Assembly (NCBI RefSeq): GCF_023544665.1
Contig: NZ_JAMJFL010000002.1
Coordinates: 62,001-126,000, forward strand
Source: Streptomyces sp. YS415
GTDB lineage: Bacteria; Actinomycetota; Actinomycetes; Streptomycetales; Streptomycetaceae
DNA: 64,000 nucleotides
Reading direction: 5' to 3'
Shown: positions 50,946-59,924 of the stretch, one piece after another
Numbering within the stretch: position 1 is the stretch's first letter
How the letters are laid out: every line of letters begins with the position of its first letter
The notes under the pieces: model-generated
The model's database searches: none
The model's input: the letters and a program-made list of their open reading frames with translations, nothing else
Told to the model about the DNA's origin: nothing
Position numbers and translations under genes: made by a program

Positions 50946-53906
50946 ATGCCGCGACGCTCAAGCTCGACGGGAAGCCCCACGGGAAGCCCCGCCACCCCGC
51001 GGAACCGGACCCCGCAGCCCGTGCGGGTGCACCGGCGTTCGGTCGGGGACTTCGTCAAGGCGTTCCTCGCGTTCGTCGCGCTGCTCGTGCTGGTCGTCGG
51101 AGTTCCGGGCGCGCTGGCGACGCAGTTGGGGTGGCCGGTGCCCGAATCCTGGGACCCGCAGGAGTGGCTGACCCAAGAGCTCAGTGTCGGCACCTTCCTC
51201 GGCATCCTCACCTTCTTCGTCTGGGTCGCCTGGGCCCAGTTCACCGCCTGTGTGATCGTCGAGATGAAGGCCGCGCTGTCGGGCGTCGGGGTCCCCGGAC
51301 GCGTACCCGGCGCCGGGCCGAGCCAGTTGCTCGCCCGGCAGCTAGTCGCCGCGCTCCTCCTCGTCGGCGCCACCGCCGCCAGCCTCACGCCGGGGCTCTC
51401 CCAGCTCGGCCAGAGCCTGGACGCCAACCAGCGCGGTACCGTCGCCGCCGCCCAGCAGACGCCCGGCGGCGGCCTCTTCGCCCAGCAGCAGGAGCAGGCC
51501 GCGGCCTCCGCCGCCGCCCTCGCCGAGCAGGCGTCCCACGCCGAGGCGGCAGCGCCCGGTACCGCCAAGGACGGCGACACCAAGTACTACCGGATCCAGC
51601 CGCCCGAGGGCCGCCACCACGACTCCCTGTGGGAGATCGCCGAACGGCACCTCGGCGACGGCCGCCGGTACAAGGAGATCTACCAGCTCAACAAGGACCG
51701 GGTGCAGCCCGACGGCAGCAAGCTGTCCGAGGCCAGCCTCATCCGGCCCGGCTGGATCATGGAGATGCCGGGCGACGCCCGCGGCGGCGAACTCGTGGAG
51801 ATGCCCGACGAGGCCCCCGACGTCTCCCCGGAGGTCGAGCAGCAGATCCGCGACTACGCCAGGACCGGCGGCGACCAGGCACAGGGAAGCGGCGGAGGGG
51901 CCGCTCAGGTCTCCCTCCCGGAGCAGCGCCCCGCCCCCGACCGGAACGCCGGGCACCAGCAGCCGGCCCCCCAGGCAACCCCGTCCCAGGCCACCCCGGC
52001 CCAGGAGTCCGACTCGTCCTTCGGCCTCCCCGAAGCCCTCCTCGCCGCCCCCCTCCTCGCCGCCGGCCTGCTCGGCGCGCTCGGCCGGCGGCGCCGCCAG
52101 GCCATGTGGCAGTCGGCGCTCGGTTCCGTCGGCGGGCGGCGCGGCATGGAGCCGCCCACGCCCACCGGCGCCGCCGCCGACGCCCAGGACGCCCTCCTGG
52201 TCGGCGCCGACCCCGAAGGCGTACGCCTGCTGGACCGCTCCCTGCGAGGACTCGCCGCGTCCCTCGCGGCGGAGTCCCGCGCCCTGCCCACCGTCTACGC
52301 GGCCTGGCTCAGCAACGGCGATCTGCACCTCCAGCTCGCCCAGCCCGCCGGAAAGCCGCCCGCGCCCTGGCAGCTCGGCCAGGACCAGACCTTCTGGCTG
52401 CTGGCCCGCAGCGACGCCGAACGGTACGAGGACGCGGACACCGCCGCGCCCTACCCCGGCCTCGTCAGCCTCGGCACCATGGACGACTCCCGGCTGCTGC
52501 TGAACCTGGAGTCCGTGCCCGGGATCGTGTCGCTGAGCGGACGGGAGGCCGACCGGGCCGCCGTGTTCGCCTCCGTCGCCGCCGAACTCGCCACCAACGG
52601 CTGGTCCGACCGCATGACCATCACCCTCGTCGGGTTCGGGCAGGACCTCACCCCGCTCGCCCCCAACCGCCTGCGCCACCTCGACGGCATCGACGACCTC
52701 ATCGAGACCATGGAGGCCGAGACCCGCCAGCGGCGCGGCGCGCTCGGGGCCACCGGACACGACTCCGTGCTCACCGGCCGTACCGGGCCCGCCCAGCACA
52801 CCCGTTGGGCCCCGCACCTCGTCCTGCTCGCCGCGCAGCCCTCCGCCGAGGACGCCGTCAAGCTCGCCGAACTCGCCTCCGACGCCGGCCGGCTCGGCAT
52901 CGGCTACCTCGTCGGCACCGAGACCGGCGATCTGCCGGGCGCCGCCTGGGAGATGGAGATCACCGGCGAGGGCAAGCTGCTCGCCCCGCTGCTCGGCCTG
53001 GAACTGGAGGCGCAGCTCCTGCCGACCGCCCAGCAGCAGGCCGTCGTCGAGCTGTTCGTCCAGGCCGACCCCGACCACGGCCCCGAGGGCGGCCCCGCCA
53101 ACACCCCGCCGTTCCTCGTCGACATCAGCGAGCAGGGGCGGCCCGCGGTCTACGCCCGGCTCGTCGGCCCGTACGAGATCATCGGCCTCGACACCCCGGA
53201 CGGCGAGCGCAGCGCGCTGCTGCACGAGGCGCTCGCGCTGCTGCTGCTGCACCGCGAGGGCGTGCACCCGCGCGTGCTGTCCTCCGCGCTGTGGCCGCGC
53301 GGGGTCACCGAGGACGTGCGCGACGCGCTGCTGGACCGGCTGAACGCCTGGCTCGGCACCGACCCCGACGGCAGCCCCCGGCTGCGCACCGACGCCACCG
53401 GGCGGCTCACGCTCGCCAAGTCCGTCGTGTCCGACCTCGATGTGCTGCGCTCGCTCTACCACGAGGCCACCCAGGGCCGGGGCGTCAACAGCCGGCAGGT
53501 CCGGGGGCGGCTGCTCACCGACGCGCTCGTGCTGGTGCGCGGGCCGCTGCTTGCCGACCGGCCCGAGGGCCGCTACCGCTGGCTCACCCACGAGATCATC
53601 GACGCCCAGCTCCCGCTGCTGGTGGCGGACATCGGGCTCGCGCTGTCGGCGTTCCACCTGGAGAAGGACCGCGCGGAGAAGGCCATCGAGGCGCTCACCG
53701 CGGCCCTGAACTCCGCGCCCGCCGACGAGCGCCTGTGGCACGAGCTGCTGCGCGCCACCCACGCCACCGGCGACACCGCCCGCCTCCGGGCCCTGGCCGC
53801 CGACCTCATCACCCGCAGCGGGGCGCGCGGGCTGCCGCCGCGCACGGAGGCGCTGCTCGACGAGCTGCTGCCGGCCTGGCGCTCCGGCGCCGTAGCGGCC
53901 GGATGA
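50946..53906 (+). CDS. Membrane protein with LysM and BTAD-like domains (pilus locus)
   Basis: A 986-residue protein. After a short polar tail come two or three membrane helices (FLAFVALLVLVVGVPGALAT; VGTFLGILTFFVWVAWAQF; LLARQLVAALLLVGATAASL). A LysM-like domain follows (YYRIQPPEGRHHDSLWEIAE; YKEIYQLNKDRVQPDGS), then a Pro/Gln linker and another helix (FGLPEALLAAPLLAAGLLGA). The C-terminal ~350 residues have a winged-helix-like part and a BTAD/TPR-like end (EKAIEALTAALNSAPADERL). This kind of protein recurs at actinobacterial Tad loci. Its stop overlaps the prepilin peptidase start. Confidence 0.78.
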   Translation: MPRRSSSTGSPTGSPATPRNRTPQPVRVHRRSVGDFVKAFLAFVALLVLVVGVPGALATQLGWPVPESWDPQEWLTQELSVGTFLGILTFFVWVAWAQFTACVIVEMKAALSGVGVPGRVPGAGPSQLLARQLVAALLLVGATAASLTPGLSQLGQSLDANQRGTVAAAQQTPGGGLFAQQQEQAAASAAALAEQASHAEAAAPGTAKDGDTKYYRIQPPEGRHHDSLWEIAERHLGDGRRYKEIYQLNKDRVQPDGSKLSEASLIRPGWIMEMPGDARGGELVEMPDEAPDVSPEVEQQIRDYARTGGDQAQGSGGGAAQVSLPEQRPAPDRNAGHQQPAPQATPSQATPAQESDSSFGLPEALLAAPLLAAGLLGALGRRRRQAMWQSALGSVGGRRGMEPPTPTGAAADAQDALLVGADPEGVRLLDRSLRGLAASLAAESRALPTVYAAWLSNGDLHLQLAQPAGKPPAPWQLGQDQTFWLLARSDAERYEDADTAAPYPGLVSLGTMDDSRLLLNLESVPGIVSLSGREADRAAVFASVAAELATNGWSDRMTITLVGFGQDLTPLAPNRLRHLDGIDDLIETMEAETRQRRGALGATGHDSVLTGRTGPAQHTRWAPHLVLLAAQPSAEDAVKLAELASDAGRLGIGYLVGTETGDLPGAAWEMEITGEGKLLAPLLGLELEAQLLPTAQQQAVVELFVQADPDHGPEGGPANTPPFLVDISEQGRPAVYARLVGPYEIIGLDTPDGERSALLHEALALLLLHREGVHPRVLSSALWPRGVTEDVRDALLDRLNAWLGTDPDGSPRLRTDATGRLTLAKSVVSDLDVLRSLYHEATQGRGVNSRQVRGRLLTDALVLVRGPLLADRPEGRYRWLTHEIIDAQLPLLVADIGLALSAFHLEKDRAEKAIEALTAALNSAPADERLWHELLRATHATGDTARLRALAADLITRSGARGLPPRTEALLDELLPAWRSGAVAAG

Positions 53907-54628
53907 CCGACCTCGTCCCGGTGATCGCCGCCGCACTGTGGGGTGCGGCGGCGGGCGCGTTCCTGCCACGGGCCGTGTACCGCTTCTCGGCCCCCGCCGG
54001 CGAGCCCTGGCGGGACGGCTGCCCGGACGGGCATCCGGTACGCGGCTGGCTCGGGCGCGCGCACTGCCCGACCTGCGCACGGTCCTACGGCCCCGGCGCC
54101 GCCCCGCTCTCCCTGGCCGCCGCGCTGGTCTGCGCGGCCCTCGCCGCCGCCACCGGCACCCGGCCCGAACTGGGCGCATGGCTGCTGCTCGCCCCCCTCG
54201 GCGTGCTGCTCGCGGTCGTCGACTTCCGGGTGCAGCGGCTGCCGGACCCGCTGACCCTGCCGTTCGCGGCGGCCGCCCTCGCCCTGCTCGGCGTGGTCGC
54301 CTTCGTACCCGAGCACACGGGGGAGTGGCTCACCAGCCTCTACGGCGCCCTCGCCCTCGGCGGCGGCTATCTCGTCCTCTTCCTCATCAACCCCTCCGGC
54401 ATGGGCTTCGGTGACGTCAAGCTCGCCCTCGGCATGGGCGCGGTCCTCGGCTGGTACGGCTGGTCCACGCTCATGCTCGGCACCTTCGCCGGCTTCCTGC
54501 TCGGGGCGCTGTACGGGGGCGCCCTCGTCGTCGTCCGGCGGGCGGGGCGCAAGACGGCGATCCCGTTCGGCCCGTTCCTGATCGCGGGTGCCTTCCTGGG
54601 ATTGCTCATGGGGGCCTACGCGGCCTGA
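53903..54628 (+). CDS. Prepilin peptidase, A24 family
   Basis: A 241-residue membrane aspartic protease that would cut the Flp pilin and TadE-like pseudopilins at 39788-40943. The catalytic aspartates are D107 in VVDFRVQRLPDP and D171 in GFGDVKLALGMG. Three cysteines (C40, C55, C58 in CPTC) give a reduced zinc-type loop. About seven membrane helices are present. ATG 53903 overlaps the previous stop (ATGA). It is separated from the pilus operon by about 12.5 kb of toxin island. Confidence 0.9.
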   Translation: MTDLVPVIAAALWGAAAGAFLPRAVYRFSAPAGEPWRDGCPDGHPVRGWLGRAHCPTCARSYGPGAAPLSLAAALVCAALAAATGTRPELGAWLLLAPLGVLLAVVDFRVQRLPDPLTLPFAAAALALLGVVAFVPEHTGEWLTSLYGALALGGGYLVLFLINPSGMGFGDVKLALGMGAVLGWYGWSTLMLGTFAGFLLGALYGGALVVVRRAGRKTAIPFGPFLIAGAFLGLLMGAYAA

Positions 54629-54701
54629 CGTCCGGCGCCGAATGCGGCTGGCGTACGCTGGATCAGTCCGTCCACAACCCTTGACGAAAGGGACGCCGCC
54701 G

Positions 54702-55901
54702 GTGACCGAGAAGGCCGACCTTCAGTCCGTCCTCGACCGTGCCGCCGCGGGCGGGCGGATCACGCCCGAGGAGGCGCTCGACCTCTACCGCGACGCCCCG
54801 CTGCACGCGCTCGGCGCCGCCGCCGACGCCGTGCGCCGCCGCCGGTACGCGGGCACCGAGCACATCGCGACGTACATCATCGAGCGCAACATCAACTACA
54901 CGAACGTCTGCGTGACGGCGTGCAAGTTCTGCGCCTTCTACGCCGCCCCCAAGGACACGGCCAAGGGCTGGACCCGCGACCTCGACGACATCCTGCGCCG
55001 GTGCGCGGAGACCGTCGAACTCGGCGGCACCCAGATCATGTTCCAGGGCGGCCACCACCCGGACTACGGCGTCGAGTACTACGAGCACCACTTCGCCGCC
55101 ATCAAGAAGGAATTCCCCCAGCTGGTCATCCACTCGCTGGGCGCCTCCGAGGTCGAGCACATGGCCCGCATCTCCCAGGTGTCCGTGGAGGAGGCGATCC
55201 GGCGCATCCACGCCGCCGGCCTCGACTCCTTCGCCGGTGCCGGTGCCGAGCTGCTGCCCGCCCGCCCCCGCAAGGCCATCGCGCCGCTGAAGGAGTCCGG
55301 CGAGCGCTGGCTGGAGATCATGGAGATCGCCCACGGGCTGGGCGTGGAGTCCACCTCCACCATGCTGATGGGCACCGGCGAGACCAACGCCGAGCGCATC
55401 GAGCACCTGCGGATGATCCGCGACGTACAGGACCGCACGGGCGGCTTCCGCGCGTTCATCCCGTACACCTACCAGCCCGAGAACAACCACCTGAAGGGCC
55501 GTACGCAGGCCACGCTCTTCGAGTACCTGCGGATGATCGCCGTCGCCCGGCTCTTCATGGACAACATCGCCCACATCCAGGGCTCCTGGCTCACCACCGG
55601 CAAGGAGGTCGGCCAACTCTCCCTGCACTACGGCGCGGACGACCTCGGCTCGATCATGCTGGAGGAGAACGTCGTCTCCAGCGCGGGTGCCAAGCACCGC
55701 TCCAACCGGCTGGAGATCATCGACCTGATCCGCAAGGCGGGGCGTGTTCCCGCCCAGCGGACGACGACGTACGAGCACATCGTCGTGCACGACGATCCGG
55801 CGAACGACCCCGTCGACGAGCGGGTCATGTCGCACATCTCGTCGACGGCGATCGAGGGCGGCACCGCGCATCCCGAACTGAAGCTGCTCGCCTCCAACTA
55901 G
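54702..55901 (+). CDS. mqnC: Cyclic dehypoxanthinyl futalosine synthase MqnC (radical SAM)
   Basis: Makes cyclic dehypoxanthine futalosine in menaquinone synthesis. The 399-residue protein has CVTACKFC (C70, C74, C77), GGTQIMFQGGHHPDYG and the late GADDLGSIMLEENVVS, all typical of MqnC. AAAGGGA precedes GTG 54702 by about nine bases. It is followed without a gap by a truncated amidohydrolase-like gene. It is a different radical SAM enzyme from mqnE at 2383. Confidence 0.95.
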   Translation: MTEKADLQSVLDRAAAGGRITPEEALDLYRDAPLHALGAAADAVRRRRYAGTEHIATYIIERNINYTNVCVTACKFCAFYAAPKDTAKGWTRDLDDILRRCAETVELGGTQIMFQGGHHPDYGVEYYEHHFAAIKKEFPQLVIHSLGASEVEHMARISQVSVEEAIRRIHAAGLDSFAGAGAELLPARPRKAIAPLKESGERWLEIMEIAHGLGVESTSTMLMGTGETNAERIEHLRMIRDVQDRTGGFRAFIPYTYQPENNHLKGRTQATLFEYLRMIAVARLFMDNIAHIQGSWLTTGKEVGQLSLHYGADDLGSIMLEENVVSSAGAKHRSNRLEIIDLIRKAGRVPAQRTTTYEHIVVHDDPANDPVDERVMSHISSTAIEGGTAHPELKLLASN

Positions 55902-56549
55902 ATGCTCACGATCCACGCGGCGCCGCTGGTGGTGCCGCTCGGCGCCGAACCGGTGCCCGACGGGGCGGTCGCGGTCGACGGCGAACGCGTCGCGGCCATC
56001 GGGCCCTACGCCGAGCTGGCCGCGTCCTTCGACGGCGCGCGCACCCGCCGCTGGCCGGGAGTGCTGACGCCGGGGCTGCGGCAGTGGCACGGGCGGTGGC
56101 TGCTGACCCGCTGCTACCACCCCGACCCCCGGGAGGCCGACGAGCTCGGCACCGCGCCGATCACGGGCGTCGCCCTCGGTGAACTCGCCCCGGACGCCGC
56201 CCGGATGGCGGGCAGCGTCCGCCGCGGGCTGCAACGGATGCTGGCCCACGGGACCACCCATGTGGGCGGGCCCTTCCCGGACGCCGTACGGCAGTCCGTG
56301 GTGCGGGCGGGCCTGCGCGAGGTGCCCGAGCCGTGGCGCTCGGCGCCGCCGGCCTGGGACGGACCGGACCTGGACCCCTTCGTCGAGGGGTACGACCTGC
56401 CCGGCACCGCCCACGGTCCGCTCACCGTCGGCGGCCGGGCCGACCTCGCCGTCTTCGACGTGGCCGACGAGGCCGCGCTCCTCGCCGAGGGAGCGGGAAC
56501 CTGCGTGGCCACGGTGCTCGGCGGCCGGCTGGTGCACCGGCGGCGCTGA
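55902..56549 (+). CDS. Truncated amidohydrolase/imidazolonepropionase-like protein
   Basis: A 215-residue protein with the two edges of an amidohydrolase: the N-terminal composite domain (MLTIHAAPLVVPLGAEPVPD, then VAVDGERVAAIGPYAELA and VLTPGL) and the C-terminal one (TVGGRADLAVFDVADEAALL). The catalytic barrel is shortened to a ~100-residue helix-rich part, and the usual HxH after PGL is QWHGRW, so metal-dependent catalysis is doubtful. It begins one base after the mqnC stop, so it is surely cotranscribed and may have a menaquinone-pathway role, not established. Confidence 0.75.
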   Translation: MLTIHAAPLVVPLGAEPVPDGAVAVDGERVAAIGPYAELAASFDGARTRRWPGVLTPGLRQWHGRWLLTRCYHPDPREADELGTAPITGVALGELAPDAARMAGSVRRGLQRMLAHGTTHVGGPFPDAVRQSVVRAGLREVPEPWRSAPPAWDGPDLDPFVEGYDLPGTAHGPLTVGGRADLAVFDVADEAALLAEGAGTCVATVLGGRLVHRRR

Positions 56550-56624
56550 CCGGCGCCCCGCGTCGGCCCCCTGGCACGGGTGGCCGCGGCTTCCGCCGGG
56601 ACGGGGTGCTGCAAGAATGGGCGC

Positions 56625-57320
56625 GTGACCCGCGCTTCCCTGAACAAGCAGCCGCACGAAGTCGCCTCGATGTTCGACGACGTCGCGGAACGGTACGACC
56701 TGACGAACGACGTGCTCTCGCTCGGCCAGGACCGGGTGTGGCGCAAGGAGGTCGCCAGAGCGGTCGACGCCCGTCCCGCGCAGAAGGTCCTGGACCTGGC
56801 CGCCGGTACGGCGACCTCCTCCCTGCCCTTCGCCCGCACCGGCGCCTATGTCGTCCCCTGCGACTTCTCGCTCGGCATGCTCGAGGTCGGCAAGAGGAAG
56901 CACCCGTGGCTGCCGCTGACGGCGGGCGACGCGACACGGCTGCCCTTCAAGGACGACACCTTCGACGCCGTCACGATCTCCTTCGGTCTGCGCAACGTCC
57001 AGGACTTCGACGCCGCCCTGCGCGAGATGTACCGGGTGACCAGGCCCGGCGGCCGGGTCGTCATCTGCGAGTTCTCGCACCCGACCTGGGCGCCCTTCCG
57101 GACCGTCTACACCGAGTACCTGATGCGGGCCCTGCCGCCGGTCGCCCGCGCGGTCTCCTCCAACCCCGACGCGTACGTCTACCTCGCGGAGTCCATCCGC
57201 GCCTGGCCCGACCAGCCCGCCCTCGCCGAGCGGCTGCGGAAGGCCGGCTGGTCGAAGGTGGCCTGGCGGAACCTGACCGGCGGGGTGGTCGCCCTGCACC
57301 GGGGCTTCAAGGAGAGCTGA
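56625..57320 (+). CDS. menG: Demethylmenaquinone methyltransferase MenG (UbiE family)
   Basis: Last step of menaquinone synthesis: S-adenosylmethionine-dependent methylation of demethylmenaquinone. The 231-residue protein has the family start [20 protein letters not shown], the SAM loop [12 protein letters not shown], and [23 protein letters not shown] 56625 gives normal length and may be leaderless (an AAGAAT -10-like box ends six bases before it). Its 3' end (GGCTTCAAGGAGAGCTGA) is duplicated 29 bases further on, outside the frame. Confidence 0.93.
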   Translation: MTRASLNKQPHEVASMFDDVAERYDLTNDVLSLGQDRVWRKEVARAVDARPAQKVLDLAAGTATSSLPFARTGAYVVPCDFSLGMLEVGKRKHPWLPLTAGDATRLPFKDDTFDAVTISFGLRNVQDFDAALREMYRVTRPGGRVVICEFSHPTWAPFRTVYTEYLMRALPPVARAVSSNPDAYVYLAESIRAWPDQPALAERLRKAGWSKVAWRNLTGGVVALHRGFKES

Positions 57321-57349
57321 CGGACCGCCGGGGCTTCAAGGAGAGCTGA
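57299..57349 (+). repeat. 29-bp-spaced duplication of the menG 3' end
   Basis: CCGGGGCTTCAAGGAGAGCT followed by GA occurs at 57299-57320 (menG end) and again at 57328-57349, right after the menG stop. It looks like a recent slippage duplication. Confidence 0.7.
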
Positions 57350-57392
57350 GCCCCGCCGCGGGGGCGGAGAGGGAGTCGAGGCCCGCCGCGGC

Positions 57393-57743
57393 TCAGGCGA
57401 ACCCGGGTGCCGGGGCGTAGGAATGCCCGGTCGGCTCGTCCAGCTCCCGCTGTGTCCCCCCGCCCGGCGGACGCGGCGCTCTCGGCTCGCGCACCCCGGA
57501 ACCTCCGCCGCCCTCGCCCTCCCCGAACTCGAACCAGACGGTGACCACGGCCCCGCGCGGCACCTCGACGCCGGGCGCCGGGTACTGCCGTACGACGTAG
57601 TCCACGACGGCGAGTCGGAGGTCGGGGCGGTCGGGGGAGGCGATCAGCACGCCGCGTGCCTCGGCCGACCTGCGCGCGTCCACGGCCATCAGACCGACGA
57701 GGCGCGGTACGCGCACTTCGGTTGTCTTGGGCGGTATGTACAC
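57393..57743 (-). CDS. PASTA-domain small protein
   Basis: A 116-residue protein with one PASTA-like domain (VRVPRLVGLMAVDARRSAEA, then VDYVVRQYPAPGVEVPRGAV) and a Gly/Pro-rich polar tail. It lacks a signal peptide or membrane helix. GTG 57743 is chosen because GGGGGTGA, close to the full anti-Shine-Dalgarno partner, lies five bases upstream; GTG 57752 is three codons earlier. It converges with menG. PASTA domains usually bind peptidoglycan or beta-lactams outside the cell; with no signal peptide its location is unclear. Confidence 0.75.
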   Translation of the reverse strand: MYIPPKTTEVRVPRLVGLMAVDARRSAEARGVLIASPDRPDLRLAVVDYVVRQYPAPGVEVPRGAVVTVWFEFGEGEGGGGSGVREPRAPRPPGGGTQRELDEPTGHSYAPAPGFA

Positions 57744-57849
57744 AGACGTCACCCCCAGCGGTACCGGCAGAGTAACCCCCGCCGGGTGCCGCCCGGAAGC
57801 ATTAAGTGTCTTTCTGTGACAGTCAGTTACCGTGGGTAACAAAACTGCG

Positions 57850-58371
57850 TCATGCTGCTCCGCTTGTCAGGTCCAAGCGGTAGCAGTGCCCCTGTCGATC
57901 GCTCGTCGGCGTACGGAACACCTCCGCCAGCCGCATCCCGAGCCGCCGGGTCACCGCGATCGAGCGCTCGTTGCGGGCGTCGACCATCGCCACCACGCCC
58001 GGCACACCCGCCGTCCGCACCCGTTCCAGCGTCAGCCGCGCCGCCGCGGTGACGTACCCCCTGCCCCAGTGCGCCCGCGCCAGCCGCCAGCCGATCTCGA
58101 TCTCGCCGGTGGGCCCCCACTCCCGCTCCCAGGGCTGGGCGCCGGTGAAGCCGATGACCCGGTCGGAGTCGTCCAGCACCGACCACAGGCAGAACCCGCG
58201 CTCGGCGTCGTGCCGGCGCTGGCGGGCGGTGAGCTCCTCGTAGACCGACAGACCGGCGGACCTGCCGCCGTGGAACTCCATGACGTCCGGGTCGTCGAAG
58301 AGCCGGTGCCAGGCGACCGCGTCCTCGTCGGTGGGGACGCGCAGTCGTACTGCGGGGAGAGCTCGGTTCAC
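57850..58371 (-). CDS. GNAT family acetyltransferase (RimJ/RimL type)
   Basis: A 173-residue acetyltransferase. RLRVPTDEDAVAWHRLFDDP at the start, GEIEIGWRLARAHWGRGYVT (motif A) and VDARNERSIAVTRRLGMRLA (motif B) are typical of the ribosomal-protein N-acetyltransferase-like subfamily. GTG 58371 has AAGGG eight bases upstream. It diverges from the reductase gene at 58470. Confidence 0.88.
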   Translation of the reverse strand: MNRALPAVRLRVPTDEDAVAWHRLFDDPDVMEFHGGRSAGLSVYEELTARQRRHDAERGFCLWSVLDDSDRVIGFTGAQPWEREWGPTGEIEIGWRLARAHWGRGYVTAAARLTLERVRTAGVPGVVAMVDARNERSIAVTRRLGMRLAEVFRTPTSDRQGHCYRLDLTSGAA

Positions 58372-58469
58372 GGGGGCAACCCTTCGGCCGGGTGATCGCT
58401 GCTGCTGAATAGACTGCCCATGTCCTGTGCCGGTCGGCACGCAGATTTCGAACTTGGGGAGATCCCGCC

Positions 58470-59759
58470 GTGACCGAGCCCCTCCTCTCCGACAACACCG
58501 CTGATGTGATCGTCGTGGGCGCGGGGCCAGCCGGCTCCACGACCGCGTACCACCTGGCCAAGGCCGGACTCGACGTGCTCCTGCTGGAGAAGACCGAGTT
58601 CCCGCGGGAGAAGGTCTGCGGTGACGGCCTGACCCCGCGCGCGGTCAAGCAACTCGTGGCGATGGGCATCGACATCTCCGAGGAGGCCGGCTGGCTGCGC
58701 AACCAGGGCCTGAGGATCATCGGCGGCGGGGTCCGGCTCCAGCTCGACTGGCCCGAACTCGCCTCCTTCCCCGACTACGGCCTGGTCCGCAAGCGCGACG
58801 ACTTCGACGAGCAGCTCGCCCGCCAGGCCCAGAAGGCCGGTGCCCGGCTGTACGAGCGCTGCAACGTCGGCGCTCCGATCGTCGACGACCGCACCGGCCG
58901 GATCACCGGCGTGCACGCCAAGCTCGGCGAGGAGAAGCGCGAGGTCGCCTTCCATGCGCCGCTCGTGGTCGCCGCCGACGGCAACTCCACGCGCCTGTCC
59001 CTGGCGATGGGCCTGCACCGCCGCGAGGACCGCCCGATGGGCGTCGCGGTCCGGACGTACTTCGAGTCCCCGCGCCACGACGACGACTACCTGGAGTCCT
59101 GGCTCGAACTGTGGGACCGGCGCGGCCCGGGCGAGGACCGGCTGCTGCCCGGCTACGGCTGGATCTTCGGCATGGGCGACGGCACCTCCAACGTCGGCCT
59201 GGGCGTGCTCAACACCTCCGACTCCTTCAAGGAGCTGGACTGGCGCGAGGTGCTGAAGGCGTGGTGCGCGTCGATGCCGGAGGAGTGGGGTTACACCCCG
59301 GAGCACATGACCGGCCCGATCCGCGGCGCCGCGCTCCCGATGGCCTTCAACCGCCAGCCCCACTACACCAAGGGCCTGCTGCTGGTCGGCGACGCCGGCG
59401 GCCTGGTGAACCCCTTCAACGGCGAAGGCATCGCCTACGCCATGGAGTCCGGCCAGATCGCCGCCGACGTCATCGTGCAGGCCCACGCGCGCCAGACCCC
59501 CGCGGGCCGCGAGATGGCCCTCCAGCGCTACCCGCGGGTGCTCAAGGACACCTACGGCGGCTACTACACGCTGGGCCGCGCCTTCGTGAAGCTCATCGGC
59601 AACCCGAAGGTCATGAAGATCGCCGCCCAGCGCGGTCTGACGCACCCGCTGCTGATGAAGTTCACCCTCAAGATGCTCGCCAACCTCACCGACCCGACGG
59701 GCGGCGACGCGATGGACCGCATCATCAACGGCCTGAGCAAGGTGGCCCCGAAGGCCTGA
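58470..59759 (+). CDS. Geranylgeranyl reductase-family FAD oxidoreductase (MenJ-like)
   Basis: A 429-residue flavoprotein. The FAD loop is VVGAGPAGSTTAYHLAKAG, with VCGDGLTPRAVKQL and the late GDAGGLVNPFNGEGIAYAME motif. Family members reduce isoprenoid double bonds; the mycobacterial MenJ reduces the beta-isoprene of menaquinone. Its location beside menG and mqnC and ahead of nuo supports a similar role. GTG 58470 has GGGGAG upstream. A strong terminator follows. Confidence 0.88.
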   Translation: MTEPLLSDNTADVIVVGAGPAGSTTAYHLAKAGLDVLLLEKTEFPREKVCGDGLTPRAVKQLVAMGIDISEEAGWLRNQGLRIIGGGVRLQLDWPELASFPDYGLVRKRDDFDEQLARQAQKAGARLYERCNVGAPIVDDRTGRITGVHAKLGEEKREVAFHAPLVVAADGNSTRLSLAMGLHRREDRPMGVAVRTYFESPRHDDDYLESWLELWDRRGPGEDRLLPGYGWIFGMGDGTSNVGLGVLNTSDSFKELDWREVLKAWCASMPEEWGYTPEHMTGPIRGAALPMAFNRQPHYTKGLLLVGDAGGLVNPFNGEGIAYAMESGQIAADVIVQAHARQTPAGREMALQRYPRVLKDTYGGYYTLGRAFVKLIGNPKVMKIAAQRGLTHPLLMKFTLKMLANLTDPTGGDAMDRIINGLSKVAPKA

Positions 59760-59785
59760 CCGGCCGTACAACGCCCGAACGCCGC

Positions 59786-59820
59786 GGCCGGGGCGGAGGA
59801 GTCCATCCTCCGCCCCGGCC
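59786..59820. terminator. Strong bidirectional terminator after the GGR gene
   Basis: GGCCGGGGCGGAGGA and TCCTCCGCCCCGGCC form a perfect 15-bp stem around GTCCA. It sits between the convergent reductase and NlpC/P60 genes. Confidence 0.9.
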
Positions 59821-59924
59821 GTCCCACACCGTCGCCCTGGCCCGCCAGGAATGCCGGACGGGGCCGCTGCCCCCGAGCGGCTGCGGCCCCGTCCGTACTG
59901 TTGTGCCCCTTTTCGGACTGTGCG

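Noticed and set aside
51131..53902. Long plus-strand frame upstream of the prepilin peptidase
   Set aside because: It is the alternative frame of the LysM/BTAD gene; only the part from ATG 53903 codes for the peptidase.
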